A stretch of 33,821 bases of DNA from Bacillota bacterium (lineage in GTDB: Bacteria; Bacillota; Clostridia; Acetivibrionales; DSM-1351): contig JAEZKZ010000067.1 in assembly GCA_023415305.1 (NCBI GenBank), forward strand, positions 1 to 33,821, in the 5' to 3' direction. Below the pieces are notes generated by a model, which was not told the origin of the DNA, ran no database searches, and was given only the letters and a program-made list of their open reading frames with translations. A program made the position numbers and the translations under genes. This document shows, piece by piece, positions 15,426-23,080 of this stretch. How positions within the stretch are numbered: position 1 is the stretch's first letter; each line of letters opens with the position of its first letter.

Positions 15426-15725
15426 GTGAGAAAAAGAATAGTTTTTTTGTTTGTACTGGTTACTTTACTTACAGTGACATTAACAGGCTGCGTACCCGGA
15501 GATGGTTCTTATTCGGCGACCAAGCCTGCAGGCTTCTTCTGGGGTATCTGGCATGGATGGATAGCTCCAATTTCGCTGATTTGGGGGCTTTTTGACAAGA
15601 GCATAAGGATATACGAAATTGCCAATACAGGCTGGTGGTATGATTTTGGATTTTATATGGCAATTATAAGCGGTTTCGGTGGTTTATCCCTGTTTCGCAA
15701 AAGTAAATCCAACAAGAAGGACTAG
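15426..15725 (+). CDS. Small membrane-anchored lipoprotein, YceK-like
   Basis: A 99-residue protein read from GTG 15426, 7 nt after CGGAGG; a longer frame from TTG 15405 has no site. It begins with a lipoprotein signal (RKRIVFLFVLVTLLTVTLTGC; lipobox LTGC near residue 22). The mature part has a short hydrophobic stretch (WHGWIAPISLIWGLF), an aromatic GWWYDFGFY motif, a second hydrophobic segment and a basic tail. Such small proteins are common in Clostridia and often annotated only as lipoprotein. The function is unknown. Confidence 0.75.
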   Translation: MRKRIVFLFVLVTLLTVTLTGCVPGDGSYSATKPAGFFWGIWHGWIAPISLIWGLFDKSIRIYEIANTGWWYDFGFYMAIISGFGGLSLFRKSKSNKKD

Positions 15726-15834
15726 GAAATCGAAGTGTCAAAGGCGTAATTTTTCTAAAACAGGATATAATACTTAGAAATCCATGTTCTAATTTGGATT
15801 ATCTAATTGGTATCTATGAAAGGAAACACAACAA

Positions 15835-16242
15835 ATGCATTTAGAAGGTTATTTCGGAAGCATGAAAACCGCTAGAGACACCGCAGAAGAACTAAAACAA
15901 AAAGGTTATAAAGCTTTTATTGATTCAAATGACGAGAAAAACGCAGACAGGGACTTTCAGACCAATTCTGCAGGAACTGAAACTGCAATTAGTCTATCCA
16001 ACCTGGTATTAAACGGAACCAATGCCAATGAAGATACTATGGATAAATCTCCGCTGTTGGCAGCAAGTCCAATGGTTAGTGGTGTGGGTACCTTTGATGA
16101 GATTGCCAATGTTAAACATAAGCTCACCGTAGAAGCCGAGGAGAATTCAAAAAGTAAAATAGTACAGATTATTCATAAAGCAGGTGGAACGCTTTATAAC
16201 CCAAATGTTGTAAAGCCCGATAGAATTTCAGATAATACCTAA
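15835..16242 (+). CDS. Putative stress-protein-like protein, paralogue of 16554
   Basis: A 135-residue soluble protein. The N-terminus HLEGYFGSMKTARDTAEELKQKGYKAFID aligns with EIATGYFISRAPAIEAARLLERQGLKIEV of the gene at 16554, so the two are paralogues. The layout (beta-alpha-beta N-terminus, Gly/Ala-rich middle, C-terminal repeat of the alpha-beta unit) resembles YflT/general-stress-protein-17M-like proteins, though similarity is modest. The second half is shorter than in the paralogue. ATG follows AAAGGAAAC. The gene ends 8 bp before a strong terminator. Confidence 0.6.
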   Translation: MHLEGYFGSMKTARDTAEELKQKGYKAFIDSNDEKNADRDFQTNSAGTETAISLSNLVLNGTNANEDTMDKSPLLAASPMVSGVGTFDEIANVKHKLTVEAEENSKSKIVQIIHKAGGTLYNPNVVKPDRISDNT

Positions 16243-16249
16243 TTTATAT

Positions 16250-16292
16250 GACCCTACAGATATTAAATATATTTATAACTGTAGGGTCTTCT
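16250..16292 (+). terminator. Terminator hairpin after 15835-16242
   Basis: The 10-bp arms GACCCTACAG (16250-16259) and CTGTAGGGTC (16279-16288) with a 19-nt loop, followed by TTCTC. Confidence 0.7.
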
Positions 16293-16441
16293 CAAGCAAT
16301 ACTTATGTTAGAAAGGCTGATTAATTCCTCATTACAGGTATTTACTCCTTGACAATTTGAATATTTTCTTCCTTGTTAGGTCAAATTAATTGTAGAAAAA
16401 ATTAAATTAATAGGAATGAAAGCTATATTTGAGGAGTGAAC

Positions 16442-16556
16442 AGCGTGAAAAATACATTTTGTATGTCATAGTGCTTTTCACGCAGCGAAAAGCCACTACG
16501 TGTCTTTTCATTATTATTTGTGTACTCGCTATGCGCGTAGATGGGAGATTATTATG
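16442..16556 (+). repeat. Inverted-repeat leader element, left copy
   Basis: Positions 16442-16513 match the reverse complement of 17929-18000 over 72 bp at roughly 85% identity, and similarity continues through ATGGGAGAT-TATTATG to the start codon. Both copies therefore sit as leaders directly before a gene. The left copy folds GCGTGAAAA with TTTTCACGC (9 bp). A short reading frame GTG...TAG (VKNTFCMS) with AGGAG upstream begins inside it. Confidence 0.8.
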
Positions 16557-17015
16557 GAGATAGCAACAGGATACTTTATCAGCAGGGCACCTGCAATAGA
16601 GGCAGCAAGGCTTTTAGAAAGACAGGGCTTAAAAATTGAAGTTCTGGGACATCAAAATCAGGAGGATTTCCGTGAGAGACAGGTTGCCAACGATCATGAA
16701 GATGATTTGGAGGTTCCGTATTTTGGCTTAACCGGTGGTAATAACGGGGTGGCATCAGGAATTAATGGCTATATGATGGCCGGAACCGGGCCGCTGATAG
16801 CTGCTCGCCCTATTGTCAGCCTTGTTAACGGTGGTATCGGAAACGATTTCAGAGAGATAATGAGCAATTGGGGAGTACCAGCTGATATTGAAAGAGAGAT
16901 AAAATCTGTTATTGATTCGGGAAGCTCGGTAATACTGGTCGAATATGATTCAAAAGACCAAGCTTTTGTCAGTGAAACATTAAAAAAGCAGGGAGCACAG
17001 AACATTCATATATAG
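16554..17015 (+). CDS. YflT/GSP17M-like stress protein
   Basis: A 153-residue soluble protein; ATG 16554 follows GGGAG (a longer frame from 16500 runs back into the repeated leader). The N-terminal unit is GYFISRAPAIEAARLLERQG, the middle a Gly-rich hydrophobic hairpin (LTGGNNGVASGINGYMMAGTGPLIAARP), and the C-terminal unit WGVPADIEREIKSVIDSGSSVILVEYD ending in LKKQGAQNI. This arrangement resembles heat-induced/general stress proteins of the YflT type. It is a paralogue of the gene at 15835. Expression is presumably controlled through the repeated leader. Confidence 0.65.
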   Translation: MEIATGYFISRAPAIEAARLLERQGLKIEVLGHQNQEDFRERQVANDHEDDLEVPYFGLTGGNNGVASGINGYMMAGTGPLIAARPIVSLVNGGIGNDFREIMSNWGVPADIEREIKSVIDSGSSVILVEYDSKDQAFVSETLKKQGAQNIHI

Positions 17016-17126
17016 CAGATGTGTATATTTAGCAGATGTGCATATATAGCAGGTGTGCGCATATGGCAGGTTGTATAATTGGCAAGTGTGAGTATTCGGC
17101 AGGTTTGTATAATCGGCTGTTGTGAA
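17014..17126. repeat. Degenerate 17-bp tandem repeat, about 6.5 copies
   Basis: Units start at 17014, 17031, 17048, 17065, 17081, 17098 and 17115. The first is AGCAGATGTGTATATTT; later ones vary around RGCARGTKTGTATAATN. The period is 17 bp with one 16-bp unit. It lies between two convergent genes and overlaps the last bases of the upstream stop codon. Confidence 0.8.
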
Positions 17127-17128
17127 AC

Positions 17129-17157
17129 AAAACCCTGAGGCTGCAGCTTCAGGGTTA
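17129..17157 (-). terminator. Terminator between convergent genes
   Basis: AACCCTGA (17131-17138) and TCAGGGTT (17149-17156) enclose the palindrome GCTGCAGC. On the minus strand the hairpin is followed by TTTTGTTTC. It overlaps the stop codon of the minus-strand gene and may act in both directions. Confidence 0.75.
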
Positions 17158-17889
17158 AGTCTTTTCATAAATAAACATGTTGCTTTTCTTCCCCACACGT
17201 TGGACAGCTTTGACATAGTGCAAAACATTCAAAGCTGTTTGTGCCTTGGACAGGCTGAGTCCGGAAGCTTTTGAGAAATCCCTGCTGGTGAATTGAACAT
17301 CAAGAGCTTCGGGGATCAAAAGAGAATAGTCCTTAGGACTATTTATGTAAATGACATTTTGCAGACCCTTCGGTATCCTGTCATGCCGCCAGGAGCCTCT
17401 TTTACCATCGGGGCTCCAGCCGTTCAACAATCGGTATTCTTCAATGTCCAGATATACAATACATAACCGTATATTCTCGTTATCAAGATAATTTTTAATT
17501 TTATATAATTCTGCAAATATTTCAAAGGCAGAGCCCTTTTTGGGTGAAAGCCTTCTTTTGCTGACCTCTCCGGTTTCTTCATTAACCCAGATGAGCCACT
17601 TGGTATAAGCTAATGGATAAACAAGTGTGACCTGATTCTCAGTCAGAAAAAATTTTAGTTTTCCTCTCAGCTTGTTCCATTGTCTGGTCTGAATTTCGAT
17701 AATTCCGCTTTGGTTTAAAATATCTGCATAATAGGAGCCGACTCTTATTTCATGACATGTTTCGTCAGGCTCAAAATAATGCTTCAAAACAGCATGAAGA
17801 GTTTTCTCTCCCAGGGTGCCTATACCTTCACGGCGGTATTGCATGTCCATAACTTTTTTGCAGGCTTCCTCGAACTTCTGAATATCCAT
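17155..17889 (-). CDS. Putative PD-(D/E)XK-like nuclease with C-terminal winged helix
   Basis: A 244-residue protein read from ATG 17889, 5 nt after GGGAG (a longer start at 17901 overlaps the site). Features: GIGTLGEKTLHAVLKHYF, then GSYYADI followed by GIIEIQTRQWNKLRGKL, a D...ExQ pattern resembling PD-(D/E)XK active sites. Next come WLIWVNEETG, SPKKG, and WSPDGKRGSWRHDRIPKGL. The last ~50 residues (FTSRDFSKASGLSLSKAQTALNVLHYVKAV) look like a winged helix. Nuclease activity is inference. The family is common as an uncharacterised protein in Clostridia. It has the same ~115 bp leader as the convergent gene at 16554. Confidence 0.6.
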   Translation of the reverse strand: MDIQKFEEACKKVMDMQYRREGIGTLGEKTLHAVLKHYFEPDETCHEIRVGSYYADILNQSGIIEIQTRQWNKLRGKLKFFLTENQVTLVYPLAYTKWLIWVNEETGEVSKRRLSPKKGSAFEIFAELYKIKNYLDNENIRLCIVYLDIEEYRLLNGWSPDGKRGSWRHDRIPKGLQNVIYINSPKDYSLLIPEALDVQFTSRDFSKASGLSLSKAQTALNVLHYVKAVQRVGKKSNMFIYEKT

Positions 17890-18000
17890 ATTATCTCCCA
17901 TTTACGCACCTAGCACGCACACAGATAGTAATGAAAAGACACGTAGTGGCTCTTCGCTGTGTGGAAGTCACGATGACTTACCACATGCATTTTTCACGCT
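17887..18000 (-). repeat. Inverted-repeat leader element, right copy
   Basis: Reverse-complement copy of 16442-16556, ending at the ATG of the minus-strand gene. It folds TGTGG-AAGTCA with TGACTT-A-CCACA. Sequence differences from the left copy lie mostly in the hairpin region, whereas the CCACTACGTGTCTTTTCATTA block is identical. Confidence 0.8.
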
Positions 18001-18306
18001 AATCTCTATGAGCCACAACTGTGGTCGCAAGATATTAACTGAAATATACTATATTTTACAGCAATAAGATAATGGAATCAACATTACATAAAATTAAGAA
18101 TCTTTATGATTATTACATTTTTTTGTTGGAAAACATCAGAATTATTCTTTTGTAAGACTTGTTGGTATAATTATATTATGTTATGCTTTTCATATATTCA
18201 GATCTCCATTCAGGCTGCAGGCAAGAGCAAAATTGAATGTTGTTTTTTTATGTGCGTTGAAAATGTTTACAAGATAAGTTATTTTAAGAATGGTAAAGGT
18301 GATATT
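18001..18306. other. AT-rich intergenic region upstream of the PilZ gene
   Basis: No credible gene. A frame in line with the PilZ protein is open from 18106 but lacks a ribosome binding site and reads as low-complexity hydrophobic sequence. A possible promoter is TTGTAA (18150-18155), 18-nt spacer, TATTAT (18174-18179). This would leave a ~120-nt leader. Confidence 0.4.
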
Positions 18307-18951
18307 ATGCAAAAAACAAATCTTGTATTGAGGCACTATAATAAGTTAAAGCCAATTAATTGTACTTTTATAAGCGGTGATACAAGTAAAATATTTACAG
18401 TAAAAATTAATGAAAATGAAAATAATATAGCTGAAATGCTTAAGGGAGACCCTGTTCTGATAGGAATGCTGGACAACGACGAAGCTCTTCTTGTTAATGG
18501 GGGAAGTGTCATTGGGGGCAATCCCAAAGAGGAACAGTACATAATATGTTCAAATAATGTAGTCTATGTTTCAAAAGAAATGGAAAAAAGACAGTATGAG
18601 AGATATCCAACCTCTCTGCTGGGGGAAGTAAAGCTGAACAGCTCAAGTAAAAAAGAACTGGCGTATATTAAAGACTTCAGTTATTCAGGAATGTGTATTT
18701 TTTCAACGGGAGATTATGAAATAGACGATGAGATTGAAATAAGCGTATTTTTAAGTAATACTGTTTCAAAGTACGATGGAGTAATAAAGCGGAAAGCTAA
18801 GAACTACGGAAGAAATGAGTACGGAATTCAGATTGTACATAGAGACAAAAATGCCATGTATTCAACCGAAACACAACTCACAAATATGGTTCAGGCAGAG
18901 AAAGAATTGATGTACAGGTATTTATTAAATGCAAAGTTCAGTTTTAAATAG
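18307..18951 (+). CDS. PilZ-domain cyclic-di-GMP-binding protein
   Basis: A 214-residue soluble protein. The N-terminal ~95 residues are a YcgR-N-like beta-rich domain (TNLVLRHYNKLKPINCTF ... EEQYIICSNNVVYVSKE). The C-terminal PilZ domain has the c-di-GMP-binding signature: RQYERYP (RxxxR-type) and DFSYSGM (D/NxSxxG). ATG 18307 follows AAAGGTGAT. It probably links c-di-GMP levels to motility or surface behaviour, but no flagellar or exopolysaccharide gene is nearby. A strong terminator follows. Confidence 0.85.
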   Translation: MQKTNLVLRHYNKLKPINCTFISGDTSKIFTVKINENENNIAEMLKGDPVLIGMLDNDEALLVNGGSVIGGNPKEEQYIICSNNVVYVSKEMEKRQYERYPTSLLGEVKLNSSSKKELAYIKDFSYSGMCIFSTGDYEIDDEIEISVFLSNTVSKYDGVIKRKAKNYGRNEYGIQIVHRDKNAMYSTETQLTNMVQAEKELMYRYLLNAKFSFK

Positions 18952-18956
18952 ACAAT

Positions 18957-18994
18957 AAAAAATATAGTTCATTTGAACTATATTTTTTATTTTT
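18957..18994 (+). terminator. Bidirectional intrinsic terminator
   Basis: AAAAAATATAGTTC and GAACTATATTTTTT pair perfectly around ATTT, followed by ATTTTT. Confidence 0.9.
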
Positions 18995-19149
18995 CCTGTC
19001 TCGCCAAGTATAGAGCTTTCAGAGTTCGTTTAAAGTCTGAAATATATAACCTGAAAACCGGTGAATATTTTTTACAGAATATTATTTACTGAATATTATT
19101 CTGTAATATCGTCAGACTACTAATGAATGTCATTAGCGGAGGTAGTTCA

Positions 19150-20019
19150 GTGCTCAGATCTTTTGAACCTATAATTGACAACAGCAGTAAAATCATTATT
19201 ATAGGCACAATGCCAGGGGTAAAATCACTTGAAAAACAAGAATATTACGGGCATGAGAGAAACAGCTTTTGGAGGATAATCTGCTCTTTATTCGGCCATA
19301 CGACAATTACAGAGTATAGCGCAAAAAAGGCATTTCTCCTTGAGCATCATATAGCATTATGGGATGTGCTAAAAGCTTGTGAAAGAGAAGGCAGCCTTGA
19401 CAGCAACATTAAAAATCCCATTCCGAATGACTTTGAAGCTCTTTTCAAAAAATATCCCCAAATAAAAGCCATTTACTTTAATGGTGACCCTGCGCAAAAA
19501 CTATTCAACAGGCTTGTTATAAAAAAAATAGGCAAGCTGGACATACCTCAGTACAGATTTCCATCCACCAGTCCGGCCAATGCCATCCCCTTTGAGCAGA
19601 AGCTAAAACACTGGCGCCTTGTGCTCTTAACACTCAAAAATCTGGGGGAAGGGGAAATAAAAGGCTTTGAAGCTTGTATCAGAAACTCCTCAGGAGTGGC
19701 TTATGAAGTTTATATTGACTTTACCACTTTAACCGGGAGCTACAAAGCCGAGGATAATGGCATACTTAGAGCTGAGAAAACATCAGCCTTATCAGAGGAG
19801 GCTCTCATAGAGTTTATACATAGACTCTTTGAAAACGGAGTGCTGTCATGGAAGGAAGAATATTCGGATTGTTGTCAGTGTAAAGAAAGCACCCACTGGT
19901 ATTTAAGGTTGACAATTTCAGACACCAGTTATATGTTTAAAGGAGAAAATACATTTCCTAGAAACTGGGAAGGAATTTGCAGAAATATACAGAATCTGAT
20001 TAAAGAGCCTTTTGGCTAA
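19150..20019 (+). CDS. Hypoxanthine-DNA glycosylase-like protein with C-terminal extension
   Basis: GTG 19150 is chosen because GGAGG lies 7 nt upstream; ATG 19123 lies before that site. The first ~170 residues match the UDG-superfamily DNA-deoxyinosine (hypoxanthine) glycosylases: IIIIGTMPGVKSLEKQEYYGHERNSFWRI, LWDVLKACEREGSLDSNI, AIYFNGDPAQKLF and PSTSPANA (the second active-site loop). These remove deaminated bases during base-excision repair. A further ~115 residues (GFEACIRNSSGVAYEVYIDF ... CCQCKESTHWYLRLTISD) form an extra domain that single-domain family members lack. GNAT, ArsC-like and P-loop genes follow closely. Confidence 0.8.
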   Translation: MLRSFEPIIDNSSKIIIIGTMPGVKSLEKQEYYGHERNSFWRIICSLFGHTTITEYSAKKAFLLEHHIALWDVLKACEREGSLDSNIKNPIPNDFEALFKKYPQIKAIYFNGDPAQKLFNRLVIKKIGKLDIPQYRFPSTSPANAIPFEQKLKHWRLVLLTLKNLGEGEIKGFEACIRNSSGVAYEVYIDFTTLTGSYKAEDNGILRAEKTSALSEEALIEFIHRLFENGVLSWKEEYSDCCQCKESTHWYLRLTISDTSYMFKGENTFPRNWEGICRNIQNLIKEPFG

Positions 20020-20043
20020 TGGAGATTATTTTGGGAGGTACAT

Positions 20044-20550
20044 ATGATAAGGCCTATTGACACCGCAATTGACGGATTTAAGCTTCGTTTTGCAGATGAA
20101 AATGATACGTCGCTGATACTGGGATTCATTAAAGAACTGGCCCAGTATGAAAAACTACAGGATCAGGTGATTGCTACTGAAGAAACACTTAGAGAATCTC
20201 TTTTTACAAAGCGGGCAGCCGAGGTGATTATTGGTGAATATGAGGGAGTCCCGGTGGGGTTTGCAGTGTTTTTCCATAACTTTTCAACTTTTTTGGGACA
20301 GGCCGGATTGTATCTTGAGGATTTGTATGTTAAGCCCGAAATGAGGGGGAAGGGTCTGGGACAGACTATACTATCATTCCTGGCCGGACTTGCATTGGAA
20401 AGAAACTGCGGGCGCATCGAATGGTCGGTGCTTGACTGGAATGAACCTTCAATCCAGTTCTATAAGAAGCTGGGTGCAGTTCCAATGGATGAATGGACAG
20501 TTTTCAGAGTTACAGGAGAAACCCTTAAAAAGTTAGGAGAAAAGTTCTGA
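20044..20550 (+). CDS. GNAT-family N-acetyltransferase
   Basis: A 168-residue acetyltransferase with the GNAT fold: N-terminal FKLRFADENDTSLILGFIKELAQYEKL, motif A LYLEDLYVKPEMRGKGLGQTILSFLAGLALE (acetyl-CoA pyrophosphate loop RGKGLG), and motif B WSVLDWNEPSIQFYKKLGAVPMDEW. It resembles spermidine/diamine and amino-acid acetyltransferases, but the substrate cannot be fixed. GGGAGG precedes the ATG. Its TGA overlaps the next ATG by one base, so it is coupled to the ArsC-like gene. Confidence 0.9.
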   Translation: MIRPIDTAIDGFKLRFADENDTSLILGFIKELAQYEKLQDQVIATEETLRESLFTKRAAEVIIGEYEGVPVGFAVFFHNFSTFLGQAGLYLEDLYVKPEMRGKGLGQTILSFLAGLALERNCGRIEWSVLDWNEPSIQFYKKLGAVPMDEWTVFRVTGETLKKLGEKF

Positions 20551-20891
20551 TGAATATTCAGATTTTTGGTGCCAAAGGTTTTGAAACCCAAAAGGCAGAA
20601 AGGTATTTTAAAGAGAGGAAAATAAGCTATCAATATATAGATTTGTTCAAATACGGACTCAGCAAGGGCGAATTTGACAGCGTTAAGGCTGCAGTCGGCC
20701 TTAAAGACCTGATTAATGAAAACAGTAAGGAGTATGAGCGCCTCAACATGCGGAATCTTGGGGTTGGAAAGGTAGCGGAGGAAGTACTTTTCAAGAACCC
20801 CAAGCTGTTTAATTCACCGATTGTAAGAAACGGTAGAAAGGCCACTGTGGGCTATCAGCCGGATATCTGGAAAACCTGGGAGCAGGATTAG
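20550..20891 (+). CDS. ArsC/Spx-family protein lacking the N-terminal cysteine
   Basis: A 113-residue thioredoxin-fold protein: beta-strand MNIQIFGAKGFETQKAERYF, then ISYQYIDLFKYGLSKGEF, LKDLINENSKEYERLNM, and the cis-Pro segment FNSPIVRNGRKATVGYQPDIWKTW, the pattern of ArsC/Spx proteins. Where family members have Cys (CxxC or CS), this protein has KGFETQKA, and no Cys is present anywhere. It therefore cannot do thiol-based arsenate reduction. It overlaps the GNAT stop by 1 bp. Confidence 0.85.
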   Translation: MNIQIFGAKGFETQKAERYFKERKISYQYIDLFKYGLSKGEFDSVKAAVGLKDLINENSKEYERLNMRNLGVGKVAEEVLFKNPKLFNSPIVRNGRKATVGYQPDIWKTWEQD

Positions 20892-20915
20892 ATTAGTGAA
20901 TGTCGGAGGGATTGC

Positions 20916-21455
20916 ATGATTAAAAGAATACATATACTGGGTGCATCAGGTTCAGGAACGTCGACACTTGCAGGAGCTTTGGAAAAAAAACTGGGATTTC
21001 GGCATTTTGATACAGACAATTACTATTGGCTGCCTTCTGAACCGCCTTATGAAAAGAAAAGACCTGTAGAAGACAGAATTAGAATGATTGTTGAGGATAT
21101 ATCCGGTACTGACAAATGGACACTTTCTGGTTCACTATGCGGTTGGGGAGATGTATTAATTCAGCATTTCGAATTGATAGTATACTTGTGGATCCCTATG
21201 GAGATAAGGATACCAAGGCTTATTGAAAGAGAGAAAAAGAGGTATGGAAAAGAAGCCATTGAGGCAGGTGGGGAAAGGCATAACGCCATCAAGGAGTTTA
21301 TTGAATGGGCATCACAATATGATTCGGGTGGGATGGATATAAGAAGCAGAGCTATGCATAACGCCTGGCTGGCATCGCTGAAATGCCCGGTTCTACGTCT
21401 TGAGGGGGATTTGACCGTGGACGAAAGGGTTAAGGCAATTAAAGATTTATTATAA
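20916..21455 (+). CDS. P-loop NTPase / adenylate-kinase-like (topology-modulation type)
   Basis: A 179-residue kinase-like protein with a Walker A GASGSGTST at residues 9-17, a Walker B-like FELIVYLW strand, RHFDTDNYYWLP after the P-loop, and a lid-like REKKRYG basic segment. This matches small nucleotide-kinase relatives annotated as AAA family ATPase, FlaR or shikimate-kinase-like. The substrate is unknown. ATG follows GGAGGG. It is 25 bp downstream of the ArsC-like gene, so it is probably the last gene of the glycosylase-GNAT-ArsC operon. Confidence 0.8.
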   Translation: MIKRIHILGASGSGTSTLAGALEKKLGFRHFDTDNYYWLPSEPPYEKKRPVEDRIRMIVEDISGTDKWTLSGSLCGWGDVLIQHFELIVYLWIPMEIRIPRLIEREKKRYGKEAIEAGGERHNAIKEFIEWASQYDSGGMDIRSRAMHNAWLASLKCPVLRLEGDLTVDERVKAIKDLL

Positions 21456-21510
21456 CGAAATAGACGCATGTTCCGGTAATATAAAGGTAAAAAAGTTTTT
21501 ATTAGCTGCT

Positions 21511-21538
21511 TAAATATGACACTAATATGTCATATTTA
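21511..21538. promoter_or_regulatory. Operator-like inverted repeat upstream of the GyrI-like gene
   Basis: TAAATATGAC (21511-21520) and GTCATATTTA (21529-21538) are perfect 10-bp arms separated by 8 bp. It lies ~80 bp before the start codon, in an AT-rich region suited to a promoter. The binding protein is unknown. Confidence 0.5.
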
Positions 21539-21617
21539 ACTCGGTAAAATATCATTATCAAGAACTTTTTAAGTGTTATAAAAGTTAAACATAATGACGA
21601 TGGAGGATGATATTGAT

Positions 21618-22268
21618 ATGGCGGAGAAGTTTGATTTTAAAAAGGAGTATAAGGACCTTTACCTTCCCAAAGAAATTCCTCAACTTATTCAGGTGCCAGC
21701 TATGAATTTCATATGCGTTAATGGTGCCGGTGATCCAAATAGCAGCGAATATCAAAAGGCTGTTTCAATCTTATACGGGATTACATTTACAATTAAAATG
21801 TCCAAAATGAGCGGGTCTCAACCAGAAGGATATTTTGAGTATGTGGTTCCGCCTCTGGAAGGACTTTGGTGGTACGAGGACGGCACTTTTGACTTCATAA
21901 AGCGTGATAACTGGCTCTGGACTTCAATGATAAGGCAACCTGACTTTGTAACCACCGAGGTGTTTGACTGGGCTGTCCATATTTGTAAAAAGAAAAAGCC
22001 TGAGCTTAATGTGGATTTGGCTAGATTTGAAACCTTTGAGGAAGGTCTTTGTGTTCAGATGCTTCACAGGGGCCCATACGCAACAGAGCCTCACACTGTT
22101 GAAATAATGAAAGAATATATGGAGCAGAATGGCTTGCTGGATGAAACAGGCTTACTTCGGAAGCATCATGAAATTTATCTGCAGGATCCCAGAAAAACAG
22201 CCCCTGACAAGCTTAAAACAGTTTTAAGGCATCCTGTTAAAAGAACTTCAGCGAAAGAAAACCTGTGA
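21618..22268 (+). CDS. GyrI-like small-molecule-binding protein
   Basis: A 216-residue stand-alone GyrI-like protein without a DNA-binding domain. ATG 21618 is chosen, 11 nt after GGAGG, rather than ATG 21594, which precedes that site. Characteristic segments: FDFKKEYKDLYLPKEIPQLIQVPAMNFI, then GAGDPNSSEYQKAVSILYGIT, EGYFEYVVPPLEGLWW and CVQMLHRGPYATEP, with a basic tail. Relatives bind or hydrolyse xenobiotics. Its 3' end overlaps the convergent membrane-protein gene by 21 bp. Confidence 0.85.
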   Translation: MAEKFDFKKEYKDLYLPKEIPQLIQVPAMNFICVNGAGDPNSSEYQKAVSILYGITFTIKMSKMSGSQPEGYFEYVVPPLEGLWWYEDGTFDFIKRDNWLWTSMIRQPDFVTTEVFDWAVHICKKKKPELNVDLARFETFEEGLCVQMLHRGPYATEPHTVEIMKEYMEQNGLLDETGLLRKHHEIYLQDPRKTAPDKLKTVLRHPVKRTSAKENL

Positions 22269-22847
22269 TATCCATACCATATTATTTACACCCCGAAGAC
22301 TTGAATATATCGAAATACTTACGTCAAGAAAAAGAAAAATGAATGTGGAATAAAATATCTTTTCTCTGGTTCTGACAGGGATTGACGATATGAATCTTAA
22401 TAGCAGCGGGTGAATAATATAAATCAGAAACAGGGACATGATACCCCAAATTATGGTATTTCTCAGGCAAATATACCCCATGATACTACCAAAGTTACCA
22501 CTGTAATCCCATAGACGTTTTTGTATTAAATGACTTAGAAGAATGCCTGCAATCAGTTCAACCAAAGAGGTCATCAGAGAAGCACAAATAAATAGTAAAA
22601 AGGGATGGGACTTTATTCGGTTTAAAATGTATACAACTGAAATTGAGCCTGCTCCGTAGACCGCACAGAGGGGACCTATAAGGAACCCTCTTTTTACTAT
22701 ATGACCGTGGTATATGGACATATAGATAGTTTCAGCCACCCAGCCGGTAAACGAATATACAAGAAAACTAATAAACAGATTTAGTATTTTTTCACTAAAC
22801 AAGGTCTTGCCGGATAATCCACTTCTGCTTTTGATAACAAGGTTCAT
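22248..22847 (-). CDS. Membrane protein of the putative ABC-transporter type IV (PF06541-like) family
   Basis: A 199-residue protein with about five membrane helices. The signature SFLVYSFTGWVAETIYMSI, then GHIVKRGFLIGPLCAVYGAGS, and LWDYSGNFGSIMGYICLRNTIIWG, matches the CmpB-type family common in Firmicutes. No ATPase partner gene is adjacent, and the biochemical role of the family is not established. The start codon is preceded by AGGAGGTT. Its 3' end overlaps the GyrI-like gene. Confidence 0.85.
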   Translation of the reverse strand: MNLVIKSRSGLSGKTLFSEKILNLFISFLVYSFTGWVAETIYMSIYHGHIVKRGFLIGPLCAVYGAGSISVVYILNRIKSHPFLLFICASLMTSLVELIAGILLSHLIQKRLWDYSGNFGSIMGYICLRNTIIWGIMSLFLIYIIHPLLLRFISSIPVRTREKIFYSTFIFLFLDVSISIYSSLRGVNNMVWISQVFFR

Positions 22848-22997
22848 AGCTGAAGCAACCTCCTGAATTAGTACCTTATATAAGTATATTCAAAAGCACC
22901 TAAAAAATTGAAAGTTATCTTTTGGGGCTGTTATAGATATTGATAAAGGGGGAAAAGGCTGAATTAAGTGTTAAAAGCCTTGCAAACGCTATGTAAG

Positions 22998-23026
22998 TTG
23001 ACATTCCGGGCGTGCTTTGATAATAT
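22998..23026 (+). promoter_or_regulatory. Sigma-A-like promoter for the YgjP-type peptidase
   Basis: TTGACA (22998-23003), 17-nt spacer, TAATAT (23021-23026), leading to the GTG start at 23081. Confidence 0.55.
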
Positions 23027-23080
23027 CTCACTATCTGTACGAGCTTTTTAAGCTATTAACAAAAATCAGGAAGTGACTTT

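Noticed and set aside
17014..17126. CRISPR array
   Set aside because: The 17-bp units are contiguous with no spacers and no cas genes nearby.
18106..18306. N-terminal extension of the PilZ protein
   Set aside because: No ribosome binding site before 18106, low-complexity translation, while ATG 18307 has AAAGGTGAT and starts at the usual domain boundary.
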